From: Sphingobacteriia bacterium RIFOXYC2_FULL_35_18
Lineage (GTDB): Bacteria > Bacteroidota > Bacteroidia > Chitinophagales > Chitinophagaceae
Direction of reading: 5' to 3'
Length of the DNA stretch: 64,000 nt
Assembly (NCBI GenBank): GCA_001829005.1
Contig: MIAG01000002.1
Span: 1 to 64,000 of the forward strand
In this document: positions 18,904 through 27,184 of the stretch, piece by piece
Layout of the letters: each line of letters starts with the position of its first letter
Position numbering within the stretch: position 1 is the first letter of the stretch
Position numbers and translations under genes: made by a program
Notes under the pieces: model-generated
The model's database searches: none
Told to the model about the DNA's origin: nothing
Seen by the model: only the letters and a program-made list of their open reading frames with translations

Positions 18904-19836
18904 TTATTGTTTTGTCTGCTTATAATTCTTTTTACGGGCCGGGTTATTGTCAGGAAAACGCAATGTATCCATCGGATTTTTCAACGGCATTTTCATGTTG
19001 TCCATCCTAGGCATGTCCATTTTGTTCATGTCTTTCATATTCATTGATGAATCCATTTTCATCTTATCCATTCCCGGCATGTTGTTCATATCTTTCATAT
19101 TCATGGAAGAATCCATTTCCATACCCTCCATGTCTTTCATGTTATCCATACCGGGCATATTCTTCATGTCTTTCATCTTATCCATTCCTTTCATGTTTTT
19201 CATGTCCTTCATATTGTTCATGCCTGTATTTTTATCCATACCGGGCATATTCATGTCTTTCATATTCATGGAAGAATCCGCCTTCATGTTTTCCATTCCC
19301 TGCATGGTATCGGTCATTTTCATTGCCGTATCATTTTTCATATCCATATTCTTCATGTCATCCATATTACCGTCTTCACCATGAACTTTCATTAAATACC
19401 TGCCCATTGGCCCCACACCTGCCACATGGGTAAGCCTTGCCCCATGATGTCCGGCAATGGAAAGGAAAACAGCAGCAATGATGGCGGCAATCAATACAAT
19501 AATTTCAAATGAGCGGCGATTGATTTTGAAAAATATCCCGATGCTTTTCAGCAAAAAAGTAATACCGCTCATCCAAAGTGTCAGTTGGGCATATTTCTCA
19601 TGCTGTTCAAATATTTCCAATGCTGCTTTGGGAGCGTCAGCAGACGGTTCTGCATGAAAAACCGTGCTGGCAGCAAGCGATGAAAAAAAGGCCCCACCCA
19701 TAATAACAAGTGTAACCCACCTGATCTGATTCAGGTCTTTCCAAACCAGCACGGCCTGTAAAACCACAGCCAATAAGATCAGTACGATGGGGAAATGTAC
19801 TGCAAGAGGATGTAATGAAGGAAATTCTTTGAACAT
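18904..19836 (-). CDS. DUF2231-type membrane protein with a long Met-rich tail
   Basis: Using the ATG at 19836 the protein has 310 residues and starts MFKEFPSLHPLAVHFPIVL, as DUF2231 proteins do; an upstream start would add an unlikely leader. Residues 1-145 contain four membrane helices with conserved His residues (HPLAVHFP, AGHHGA). From about residue 155 to 285 the chain consists of MDM, MKDM, NMPGMD and DSSMNMKDM repeats, dozens of Met residues suited to Cu(I) binding. It is the first gene of the copper operon, 11 bp before the oxidase. A copper-buffering or delivery role is inferred. Confidence 0.8.
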   Translation of the reverse strand: MFKEFPSLHPLAVHFPIVLILLAVVLQAVLVWKDLNQIRWVTLVIMGGAFFSSLAASTVFHAEPSADAPKAALEIFEQHEKYAQLTLWMSGITFLLKSIGIFFKINRRSFEIIVLIAAIIAAVFLSIAGHHGARLTHVAGVGPMGRYLMKVHGEDGNMDDMKNMDMKNDTAMKMTDTMQGMENMKADSSMNMKDMNMPGMDKNTGMNNMKDMKNMKGMDKMKDMKNMPGMDNMKDMEGMEMDSSMNMKDMNNMPGMDKMKMDSSMNMKDMNKMDMPRMDNMKMPLKNPMDTLRFPDNNPARKKNYKQTKQ

Positions 19837-19890
19837 ATTTAATAATTTACTGCTGATATTATTTAAGGAACCTGAAATCAATCTCAACTC

Positions 19891-19983
19891 TTACCTTTTC
19901 CATGCCACAGCAATCTTGTCGGATTCGTTTCCCCCTGTTTCAATAAAATATTGCAGCACTTCTTTATAAGTAACTTTTCGATT
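19891..19983 (-). pseudogene. Same-frame coding remnant behind the GT87 gene
   Basis: Directly after the TAA of the glycosyltransferase gene, the same frame stays open for 30 codons and reads like protein (ending NESDKIAVAWKR) until a second TAA. There is no start codon. Either the upstream gene has gained a stop, or the tail of an unrelated gene was joined here. I do not recognise the family. Confidence 0.3.
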
Positions 19984-21282
19984 TTACGATAGTCCTAATA
20001 ATATCTTCATTTTCGTTACATTAAGTTGCCGGTTTTGCTCCCCTTCTTTTATTAACCCCTTTGTCTCGTTAAACTGTGCAAAAGGTATTGTTGTCTTTGA
20101 TACTAGCAAAATCACCGATATTATTATCATTAAAATTGTAATAAAACAGTAAAATTGGGAAAAATCATATAAAGTACCGCCTATAGTATCAGTTCCTATA
20201 ACACCTATAAAAACACAAAAAGTCAGTACTGTGTATTTCGTTTTTTTATACCCTTCAAATCTAAGTGACGCAAATAAATAGAGATAAATAAATGAAGTTG
20301 AAACATGATGATGCTCCCAAACTCTTCCAGGTATTAATAATGATATAAGAAACATGAAGCAAAAATCAACCCCTGTAAATGCTTTATCTTTATGTTTAAG
20401 AATACGGTAAATAACTCGACCAAAAAAACCACTTAATAATAATACTTGAATAACCCGTATCAGTAATTCAAGATTATATTGGGTTAAACGAAGACTTGGC
20501 GAAATCCCCAGCGAGTCATTTCCAGTATTTAGCTTAGTAAGAAAAGAAGGGATGCCCATACTAATTAAATCACCATCAATTTGCCCCCTTGCAAAAGGTC
20601 GGATAAATGCATTGTAGTAATCTACCCAATCACCGATACCTCTTTCTAATCCTCTAAATATAAATGGAACAATTATGAATGGAAGACTTAATAGTATTAT
20701 TCTACCCCAATCTTTATAGCCTCTTTTTAAAGCTATACAAATCAGGAAAATAACTGGTATTATTTTAAGAAAGCATCCTGCTAAAAAGAATAAGTAACTC
20801 AAGTTGTACCTTCCTCGTAAATAATACAATATTCCGAATAATGTCGTGTTTAACACAATCAGATTAGCTTGTACCCAAATGAAATTGTGCCAATAAAATC
20901 TAGCAGAGCAAAGAAACGCAAGTAATAATGGTACTGTGCAGTTTTTCGCAGGAAAAAGCTCTTTTGAAATTTTATACAAAAGGAAAAATGAGTATCCCCA
21001 TAGAATAAAATTTATTATGTAACAAAATAAAATTGCTGAAATGTGAAAGGGAAAAAATGAAAAAGCTGAAAAAAACATTGCAGCAAAAGGTGGATAAGTA
21101 AAGCCACCGTCTTTAAGCCCTAGGGTATAAATTGGCTTATTTTCAGAAAAGTCTTTCCCCCCTTTATAATAGATATAGAAATCCCCATTTATGTCTTCAT
21201 TCATTCCTTTGTTGTATGCTAACAAAAGGAATGCAATGCTAATTAACATTAATATGGCAATATTCAATTTCCCATTTTTCAT
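19984..21282 (-). CDS. GT87/DUF2029-like polytopic glycosyltransferase
   Basis: A 432-aa membrane protein with ten or more helices. The first periplasmic loop has DFYIYYKGG and GGFTYPPFAAMFF, the pattern of GT87/DUF2029 polyprenol-phosphate-sugar-dependent glycosyltransferases (mannosyltransferase-like), with the early acidic residue expected for catalysis. The hydrophilic last 35 residues look unlike the rest. It stands alone between two metal operons, with 246 bp before and a readable remnant after it, and has no clear link with metal resistance; it may be an insertion into the cluster. Confidence 0.75.
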   Translation of the reverse strand: MKNGKLNIAILMLISIAFLLLAYNKGMNEDINGDFYIYYKGGKDFSENKPIYTLGLKDGGFTYPPFAAMFFSAFSFFPFHISAILFCYIINFILWGYSFFLLYKISKELFPAKNCTVPLLLAFLCSARFYWHNFIWVQANLIVLNTTLFGILYYLRGRYNLSYLFFLAGCFLKIIPVIFLICIALKRGYKDWGRIILLSLPFIIVPFIFRGLERGIGDWVDYYNAFIRPFARGQIDGDLISMGIPSFLTKLNTGNDSLGISPSLRLTQYNLELLIRVIQVLLLSGFFGRVIYRILKHKDKAFTGVDFCFMFLISLLIPGRVWEHHHVSTSFIYLYLFASLRFEGYKKTKYTVLTFCVFIGVIGTDTIGGTLYDFSQFYCFITILMIIISVILLVSKTTIPFAQFNETKGLIKEGEQNRQLNVTKMKILLGLS

Positions 21283-21390
21283 TCCAGTTAAGGCTTAGCT
21301 TATAGTTTATGAAATTGATTTCAAAAATTAATCGCGTTTTACAATTTCGAAAAATATTAAGGAGCTCAAACCAATTTCGTATTTTCAAGT

Positions 21391-21465
21391 TGGTAGGACT
21401 CAGAAACCCTGCTCCATAAATTGGTTCATTATAAATAAGGAAACCAAAGCAGGGTTCCGACCCAT
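21391..21465. repeat. Second copy of the long hairpin repeat
   Basis: AACCCTGCT at 21405-21413 pairs with AGCAGGGTT at 21448-21456, and the outer arms (TGGTAGGACT against CCGACCCAT) extend the pairing imperfectly. The right arm (21445-21465) is 20/21 identical to 7203-7223. It lies 64 bp downstream of the second RND pump gene, in a 246-bp stretch otherwise without genes. As at 7150-7224, it directly follows the 3' end of an RND operon. Confidence 0.7.
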
Positions 21466-21528
21466 GTTATCTAATCTTCTCTTGCATTCTTGATTTTAAT
21501 ATCACAATTTCTATTCTTTATCATTGTT

Positions 21529-24500
21529 TTAATTCAACTCCTTTTTTTCCTGCTCAGCCAAATATTTCTTCAGTGCTTTTTCTCCAAACAGTTTAAAAAC
21601 AACAGGAGTTACAATCATATCCAGTAAAGTTGAACTAACCAATCCACCTAAAATAACCGTAGCAACCGGGTATAGAATTTCTTTACCGGGAGCCGTAGCA
21701 TCCAATGTTAGCGGTATCAATGCAAAAGCTGCCACCAATGCTGTCATTAATACTGGCACCAATCTTTCCAATGAACCCCTTATAATCATTTTGTCTCCAA
21801 ACACTTCTCCTTCATGCTGCACTAAATGGATATAGTGGCTAATCATCATAATACCGTTTCTGGAAGCAATCCCCGTAAGTGTAATAAAGCCCACCATTGT
21901 TGCAATAGAGAAAACACCACCGGTAAGCATGACTGCAATCACACTACCAATTAAAGCCAGCGGAATGTTCAACATAATCTGTAACGCAATTCTGCTACTT
22001 TTAAAGTGACTATATAAAACAAGGAATATACCTGCAACTGAAAAAATACTGAGTATGGTAATTAATTTAGATGCTGATTGCTGGCTTTCAAACTGGCCAC
22101 CCCATTGCAAATAATAGCCTTCCTGTAAGGGTAATTCTTTCTTTGCTGTTTCCTGCATCTCTTTTACTGTGCTGCCCAGGTCACGCCCTTGCACATTGGC
22201 AGAAACAACAATACGACGCTGGGTGTTTTCATGGTTAACTGCGTTGATACTGTTCTCCAGTTCAATCTTTGCGATTTGCTGTAGAGGTATTAATGAACCA
22301 TCCGATGCTGCAATCTGTGTATTGCGGATCGCTTCAATATTTTTTCTTGTACTGTCATCAGTTCTTAACACAATATCAAAACTTTTCTGACCATCAATGA
22401 TCTGGCTCACTACTTTGCCATTGTAAAAAATCTCCAGTTCGTCTGCCACATTTCCCACCTGTAAGCCATAGCGCTGAACTGCCATACGGTCAAGTTTTAT
22501 CATTAACTGCGGTACCATTACCTGGTTCTCAATCTGCGCATCCACTACACCCGGCACATTGGAAATAATCGACTTTAGTTGTTCGGCATTTGAGCGAAGC
22601 GTTAATAAATCATTACCGAATATTTTAACTGCCACCTGCGCTCTTACTCCGGAAAGTAAATGATCGAGACGGTGAGAAATAGGTTGCCCGATATTTACTG
22701 TTGTGCCTTTTAGTATGGATAAGTTGTTTCTTATATCTTCAAGCACTTTTGCCCTGCTCCTGCCTCCGGGTTTTAAAGCAACATCGATTTCTGAGTAACT
22801 GGGTGGTTCGGCATGCTCATCTAATTCAGCCCTGCCTGTTCGCCTGGACGTAAGGGCTACTTCAGGTATTTTTAAAATTTGTTGCTCAGCTATTGTACCC
22901 AGCTTATTGCTTTCTTCTAACGAAGTACCAGCCGGAGCCAATACGTTCACAGTAAAGCTGCCTTCATTAAAAGGTGGTAGAAATTCTGTACCGAAAAAGG
23001 GGATAATGCTGATAGAGGCGATGATTAATACAATAGCTACACCGGTTATTGCCTTTGGACGTTTTAACCCAAAATGAAGTAGCCTGACATCTTGTTTTTT
23101 TAGCCAGCGAACAAGAGCACTATCCGGTTCGTGCACAGCGTCAATACTGGCTTTCTCTTTTTTGCGTTTCCAAAAAGCCAGATTAATATGGTGTAAATGA
23201 TTTTTCTTTTCTAATAAATAGCTACACAGTACTGGTGTAACGGTAAGTGATACCACCAGTGATGCAACAATAGAAGTGATGTATGCAATTCCAAGCGGGG
23301 CAAATATCCTTCCTTCAATTCCCTGTAAATAGAACAAGGGAATAAACACCAATACTACAATGATTGTGGCATACACGATTGAATTCCTCACTTCACTGCT
23401 GGCATCATAAATTATTTTAAGTAACGGCTTCGGTTTTTCACTGAGCCAGTTTTCTTTCAAACGGCGGTATACATTTTCTACATCCACAATTGCATCGTCC
23501 ACCAGTTCTCCAATGGCAATAGCTAATCCACCCAGTGTTAATGTATTGATAGAAATATCAAAAAACTTAAATACAATGGCTGTTATAATAAGCGATAGCG
23601 GTATTGCAGTAAGCGTTATGATGGTAGTCCGGAAATTGAGAAGAAATAGGAAAAGAATAATAATTACAAGAATGAATCCATCCCGTAATGCCTCTTCTAC
23701 ATTAGTAAGAGAGTTTACAATGAAGCTTTTCTGTTGAAACACATCTGTATTAATGTGAATATCTTCAGGAAGCGATGCCTTGATTTCTTCAATGGCATTT
23801 AAGGCTTCATTAGTAACGTCAATAGTACTACTGCCGGGTTGCTTCTCAATACTAAGTATAACAGCAGGTTTTCCATTAAAAGAACCATCACCTCTTTTAA
23901 TGGGTCCGCCAAACTTTACTTCTGCAACCTGTTTTAATAATATAGGCGAAGCATTTCTGTTGCTTACAACCGTATTGGCCAAATCATCTAATGTATTGGC
24001 ACGTCCAATATTTCTTATAAGTGTTTCGGAGCCTTTATTGTCAACAAAACCACCTGTAGTATTTTGATTGGTTAACTGTAAAGCATTATCAATATCGTCA
24101 ATGGCAAGATTATACTGTCTTAATTTTTCACTTGAAATCAAAACCTGGTACTGCATTCTTTCTCCACCAATCGGTATTACCTGACTTACACCTTTTACAC
24201 TCATCAGTCTTCTGCGTATGGTGAAATCAGCCAGTGTTCTTAAATCAGCAGGTGAAGTAGTATCACTGGTAACGGCCACCATCATAATTTGCCCCATGAT
24301 GGAACTGATAGGTCCCATCACTGGTGTAATACCCTTGGGCAGTTGAATGTTTTGTAATTTCTCGGCTGTCAATTGTCTTGCACGGTAAACATCCGTATTC
24401 CAGTCAAACTCAACAAACACCATCCCTAATCCTGGGCTCGCCACTGACCTGACCACTTCCACGCCCGGTGCACCATTTAATTGTGTTTCCACTGGCAGGT

Positions 24501-24696
24501 TTACCTGGCTTTCTACTTCTTCAGGAGCCATACCATTGGCTTCTAAAAATATGGTTACTCTCGGTCTGTTTAAATCGGGTAATACATCCACCGGAAGATT
24601 AACCAACGTAAATACGCCATACACCATGAGCAAAGCAGCCATTGAAACTACCAGCATCCGGTTCTTCAATGAAAAAAGAATGAGTCTGTTCAGCAT
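21529..24696 (-). CDS. Heavy-metal RND efflux pump (CusA/CzcA family)
   Basis: A 1055-aa inner-membrane RND permease of normal length. N-terminal PVDVLPDLNRP and the TM4 motif AIAIGELVDDAIVDVEN place it in the heavy-metal efflux branch, closer to CusA-like than to CzcA-like pumps. The C-terminal half has GFITLTGIASRNGIMMISHY and the usual TM10-12 block. It is the last gene of a long operon reaching back to 30672, whose other members supply adaptor, channel and several small metal-binding exported proteins. The precise metal is uncertain; Cu(I)/Ag(I) is favoured by the context. Confidence 0.9.
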   Translation of the reverse strand: MLNRLILFSLKNRMLVVSMAALLMVYGVFTLVNLPVDVLPDLNRPRVTIFLEANGMAPEEVESQVNLPVETQLNGAPGVEVVRSVASPGLGMVFVEFDWNTDVYRARQLTAEKLQNIQLPKGITPVMGPISSIMGQIMMVAVTSDTTSPADLRTLADFTIRRRLMSVKGVSQVIPIGGERMQYQVLISSEKLRQYNLAIDDIDNALQLTNQNTTGGFVDNKGSETLIRNIGRANTLDDLANTVVSNRNASPILLKQVAEVKFGGPIKRGDGSFNGKPAVILSIEKQPGSSTIDVTNEALNAIEEIKASLPEDIHINTDVFQQKSFIVNSLTNVEEALRDGFILVIIILFLFLLNFRTTIITLTAIPLSLIITAIVFKFFDISINTLTLGGLAIAIGELVDDAIVDVENVYRRLKENWLSEKPKPLLKIIYDASSEVRNSIVYATIIVVLVFIPLFYLQGIEGRIFAPLGIAYITSIVASLVVSLTVTPVLCSYLLEKKNHLHHINLAFWKRKKEKASIDAVHEPDSALVRWLKKQDVRLLHFGLKRPKAITGVAIVLIIASISIIPFFGTEFLPPFNEGSFTVNVLAPAGTSLEESNKLGTIAEQQILKIPEVALTSRRTGRAELDEHAEPPSYSEIDVALKPGGRSRAKVLEDIRNNLSILKGTTVNIGQPISHRLDHLLSGVRAQVAVKIFGNDLLTLRSNAEQLKSIISNVPGVVDAQIENQVMVPQLMIKLDRMAVQRYGLQVGNVADELEIFYNGKVVSQIIDGQKSFDIVLRTDDSTRKNIEAIRNTQIAASDGSLIPLQQIAKIELENSINAVNHENTQRRIVVSANVQGRDLGSTVKEMQETAKKELPLQEGYYLQWGGQFESQQSASKLITILSIFSVAGIFLVLYSHFKSSRIALQIMLNIPLALIGSVIAVMLTGGVFSIATMVGFITLTGIASRNGIMMISHYIHLVQHEGEVFGDKMIIRGSLERLVPVLMTALVAAFALIPLTLDATAPGKEILYPVATVILGGLVSSTLLDMIVTPVVFKLFGEKALKKYLAEQEKKELN

Positions 24697-24745
24697 AAAA
24701 TAAAATCTTTAATTGCCATTATACGATCTAAGGCAGAAGCATTAT

Positions 24746-24778
24746 AAATCATAGCAGGCAGTATGCCCGCTATGATTT
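24746..24778 (-). promoter_or_regulatory. Intercistronic hairpin before the RND pump gene
   Basis: AAATCATAGC (24746-24755) pairs perfectly with GCTATGATTT (24769-24778), and inside it GGC/GCC continue the stem after one mismatch, giving a loop of 5 nt. The hairpin lies in the 92-bp gap between the His-rich protein gene and the pump. There is no T-run, so mRNA processing, stability or differential expression within the operon is more likely than termination. Confidence 0.55.
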
Positions 24779-24788
24779 GGTATCCGTT

Positions 24789-25217
24789 TTAATGTTGATG
24801 ATCATGTCCATCTGCTGCAGGCTTATCCTTTACCATAAGGTCAAAAGAAGCCGATGCCGTTTTGCCCCCGGTTGTAAAAGTCACAATAGCCTTGTTGTAC
24901 TTTTTGGCCTTGTCAAGGGTGTACATAAACCCTTCGTTTCCGCTCGGGGTTAATGTGATGGTTGAAGTTTTTCCATCTGCCATTTGTATAACAGCAGTTC
25001 CCGTTACCGCCTTATTCTTCATTGCTTTCTCATTAGCATCCAGCAAATAGGCCATTACCATACCGTCTTTTACACTTACTTCAATATGAAATCCCCCGGC
25101 CGACTTAACTGTCCCACCGTGTGGTGAACCATGTTTATGGTCGCCACCACTATGCTGTGCAAATGTTGTAAAAGTTGCTATCAGCAGTACTGTCATCAGA
25201 ATTGTTATTTTTTTCAT
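24789..25217 (-). CDS. Small His-rich exported protein
   Basis: The ATG at 25217 gives 142 residues with a signal peptide (MKKITILMTVLLIATFTTFAQ is the leader region). The mature N-terminus HSGGDHKHGSPHGG and the C-terminus DGHDHQH are His-rich and could bind Cu, Zn or Ni; between them is a beta-rich domain of about 90 residues. I do not recognise a named family. It lies 41 bp after the HMBD lipoprotein gene in the second RND operon, so it is likely a periplasmic metal buffer or chaperone for the pump. Confidence 0.65.
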   Translation of the reverse strand: MKKITILMTVLLIATFTTFAQHSGGDHKHGSPHGGTVKSAGGFHIEVSVKDGMVMAYLLDANEKAMKNKAVTGTAVIQMADGKTSTITLTPSGNEGFMYTLDKAKKYNKAIVTFTTGGKTASASFDLMVKDKPAADGHDHQH

Positions 25218-25258
25218 TGTTTGAGATTTTAGGTTAAAGAATATTACTATTGTTTGAA

Positions 25259-26302
25259 TCAATGATCTTTATGATCCGCTTCTTTACTGTCATGACCTTC
25301 TGTTGTTTTCTTTACTTCATCTGCTGTGCCTTCATTTACATTCATTGTAAAGTCAACAGTGTGTACTTTGCCACTGCTTTTAAACTGAATCCATCCACGA
25401 TAAATACCTGGTTTCTTAAATGTGGTATGCAAATCGAACTTACCGCCACTCACATCCGGATGCACATGCAAATATTCTTTGTCATTGAGGCTAACAACCA
25501 CCATGTGTGCTTTTGCACCCAAATAATTTTCAAGTGAATTAACATCAATCTCTTTCCCGTCCTTCATCAACATTCCGGAAATATGCATTTGCGCTCCGGT
25601 AATTAATTTGCCACCAGTGGCATTCAGCATTACAGTAAAATTGTCTGACTTACCAGTTAGCTTATCAGTTGTGTAAGTAATAGTAGGCTTTGCCGTTCCT
25701 TTCACATTTACCGTAACTTTTTCTACCTGATGACTGCCGCCACTTGGTAAATAGTCAGCAAACAAAGTATAGTCACCCCCATAATTAAAACGGGTTTCAT
25801 TTTTACCTGGACCATTTGTATAGGCTTTTGCTGTTGGTAATACACTGATTTTATAAGATCCATCAGCTTGGTAATCGGGATGGATATGTTCAAAATAACT
25901 CAGATCGTTACTTACTACAATCAAGTGAATTTTCTTTTCGTGTTGTACATCCAATGGCACTGCCTCAGCCTCTTTACCTACAATTGTTGGCGTAAATAGT
26001 AAAGTACCTTCTTTGCCTGCTTCTAATTGTGCAGGGGTAGAAGCATATTCCATCTTATAAGTAAATCCGTTATCTGTTCCATCAAAATGTTCCAACTTCA
26101 TACCACATACAGGACACTTACCTTCTTTATCGTAAGTTTTCCCCTTTTCACAATTCATTGGGCAACGATACTGATGTGCATGTGTGGCTGAGTCGGTTGC
26201 TGAAGTTGTTGTTTCATTAGATGCTGAACCACTGCCATTGCAGCTCACGGCAATAATTCCGGCAGCAATAAAAGCAGCAAATACAAAAAATATTTTTTTC
26301 AT
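25259..26302 (-). CDS. Lipoprotein with HMBD module and beta-rich metal-binding domains
   Basis: A 347-aa lipoprotein (Cys21 after IIAVS). Residues 45-70 form a variant heavy-metal-binding domain, YRCPMNCEKGKTYDKEG then KCPVCGMKLEHF. The remainder contains two similar beta-rich domains, each with a His pair in a matching place (FEHIHPDY and YLHVHPDV), and the tail is rich in His and Asp. The layout suggests a surface or periplasmic copper-binding protein. It is followed by the His-rich gene and preceded by the HMA gene within the same operon. Confidence 0.75.
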   Translation of the reverse strand: MKKIFFVFAAFIAAGIIAVSCNGSGSASNETTTSATDSATHAHQYRCPMNCEKGKTYDKEGKCPVCGMKLEHFDGTDNGFTYKMEYASTPAQLEAGKEGTLLFTPTIVGKEAEAVPLDVQHEKKIHLIVVSNDLSYFEHIHPDYQADGSYKISVLPTAKAYTNGPGKNETRFNYGGDYTLFADYLPSGGSHQVEKVTVNVKGTAKPTITYTTDKLTGKSDNFTVMLNATGGKLITGAQMHISGMLMKDGKEIDVNSLENYLGAKAHMVVVSLNDKEYLHVHPDVSGGKFDLHTTFKKPGIYRGWIQFKSSGKVHTVDFTMNVNEGTADEVKKTTEGHDSKEADHKDH

Positions 26303-26319
26303 TTTTCGGGGTTTTAGAA

Positions 26320-26691
26320 TTAATGATGATGTTTAGTCTGGCTCGTTTCGTCTTTCTTTTTTCTATCATAATGGCAACAGCCAGGAAGTTTCTCATAAGC
26401 CTTGTCATCACCGGTAAATTTTTCCGTGTCGTAACCTACGGCAGCAATGGCTTTTTGTACCTTTTCATTACTAATGACAGCCGGGTTATACACCAGTATA
26501 AAAACTTTTGTTTCGCTGTTCCATTCTGCTTTTTCAACCCCTTCAGTTTTTGCTGCTTTTTCAATCGTTTTTTTGCACATGCCGCAATTGCCCCATACTT
26601 TAAATGTGTCAGTCTTGGAGCCCTGTGCTTTTGTTGCTGTAAAGGCAAGTGATGCAATCAGCAACAGCATCATTGATTTTAGTTGTTTCAT
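26320..26691 (-). CDS. Exported HMA-domain metal-binding protein
   Basis: A 123-aa protein with a signal peptide ending near TATKAQ and one heavy-metal-associated ferredoxin-like domain (about 28-95). The metal site is GNCGMCKKTIEKA, a CxxC variant of the GMTCxxC motif, followed by the expected beta-alpha-beta pattern. A C-terminal LPGCCHYDRKK and a terminal His triplet add further ligands. It is likely a periplasmic Cu(I) carrier for the RND system in the same operon, 18 bp upstream of the HMBD lipoprotein gene. Confidence 0.82.
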   Translation of the reverse strand: MKQLKSMMLLLIASLAFTATKAQGSKTDTFKVWGNCGMCKKTIEKAAKTEGVEKAEWNSETKVFILVYNPAVISNEKVQKAIAAVGYDTEKFTGDDKAYEKLPGCCHYDRKKKDETSQTKHHH

Positions 26692-26715
26692 TTTGTCTTT
26701 TTTATGATTTGATTT

Positions 26716-27165
26716 TTATTTTGCTTTCCTAAATGAAGAATGTGTTTGAACAATCTTCCAGCCGGCTTTTGTTTTTCTTAAAACTGAAGTAGCTACTCCC
26801 TGGCTCTTTATTTCCTTAGCATCTTTAGCAAGAACGATGGTATAGATATAAGTTTCCGTTGAAAAAGCATATTCTCCTGCTATTGTTACATCTACTTTAT
26901 AATTACTGAAAGTGAAAGATTTGAACGCTTTCAGTTCGGGCCCCAGGTGGTGTTCCAGGTAATGACCAATTGTGCCTTCATCGCTCGCCTGTTCATACAC
27001 TTTAGAGTCTTTTACAAAAAAATTCACAACTCCTGAAGTATCTAATTTTTCAATTGCTTTTTTATAATTGTTCAATACTGCTTTTACAGCTTCATTATCG
27101 CCGCTTTGTGCAAAGGTTACGGTAAAAGTTGCCAGTAGCAGGGACATCATTAATAACTTTTTCAT
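26716..27165 (-). CDS. Exported NTF2/SnoaL-like (DUF4440-type) protein
   Basis: A 149-aa protein with a signal peptide (ends TVTFAQ) and an NTF2-like cone fold: ALNNYKKAIEKLDTSGVVNFF, a central VYEQASDEGTIGHYLEHHLGP helix, and the closing strand pair SVLRKTKAGWKIVQTHSSF. Such proteins are common in Bacteroidota metal operons but their role there is unknown. It lies between the adaptor and the HMA gene with gaps of 19 and 24 bp, so it is certainly co-transcribed. Confidence 0.75.
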   Translation of the reverse strand: MKKLLMMSLLLATFTVTFAQSGDNEAVKAVLNNYKKAIEKLDTSGVVNFFVKDSKVYEQASDEGTIGHYLEHHLGPELKAFKSFTFSNYKVDVTIAGEYAFSTETYIYTIVLAKDAKEIKSQGVATSVLRKTKAGWKIVQTHSSFRKAK

Positions 27166-27184
27166 GTTTGTTTGTTTATTTTGG

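Noticed and set aside
18947..19433. Direct-repeat-like block resembling a repeat array
   Set aside because: The repetition follows from Met-rich coding repeats of the DUF2231 protein; unit length varies and there are no spacers, so it is not CRISPR.
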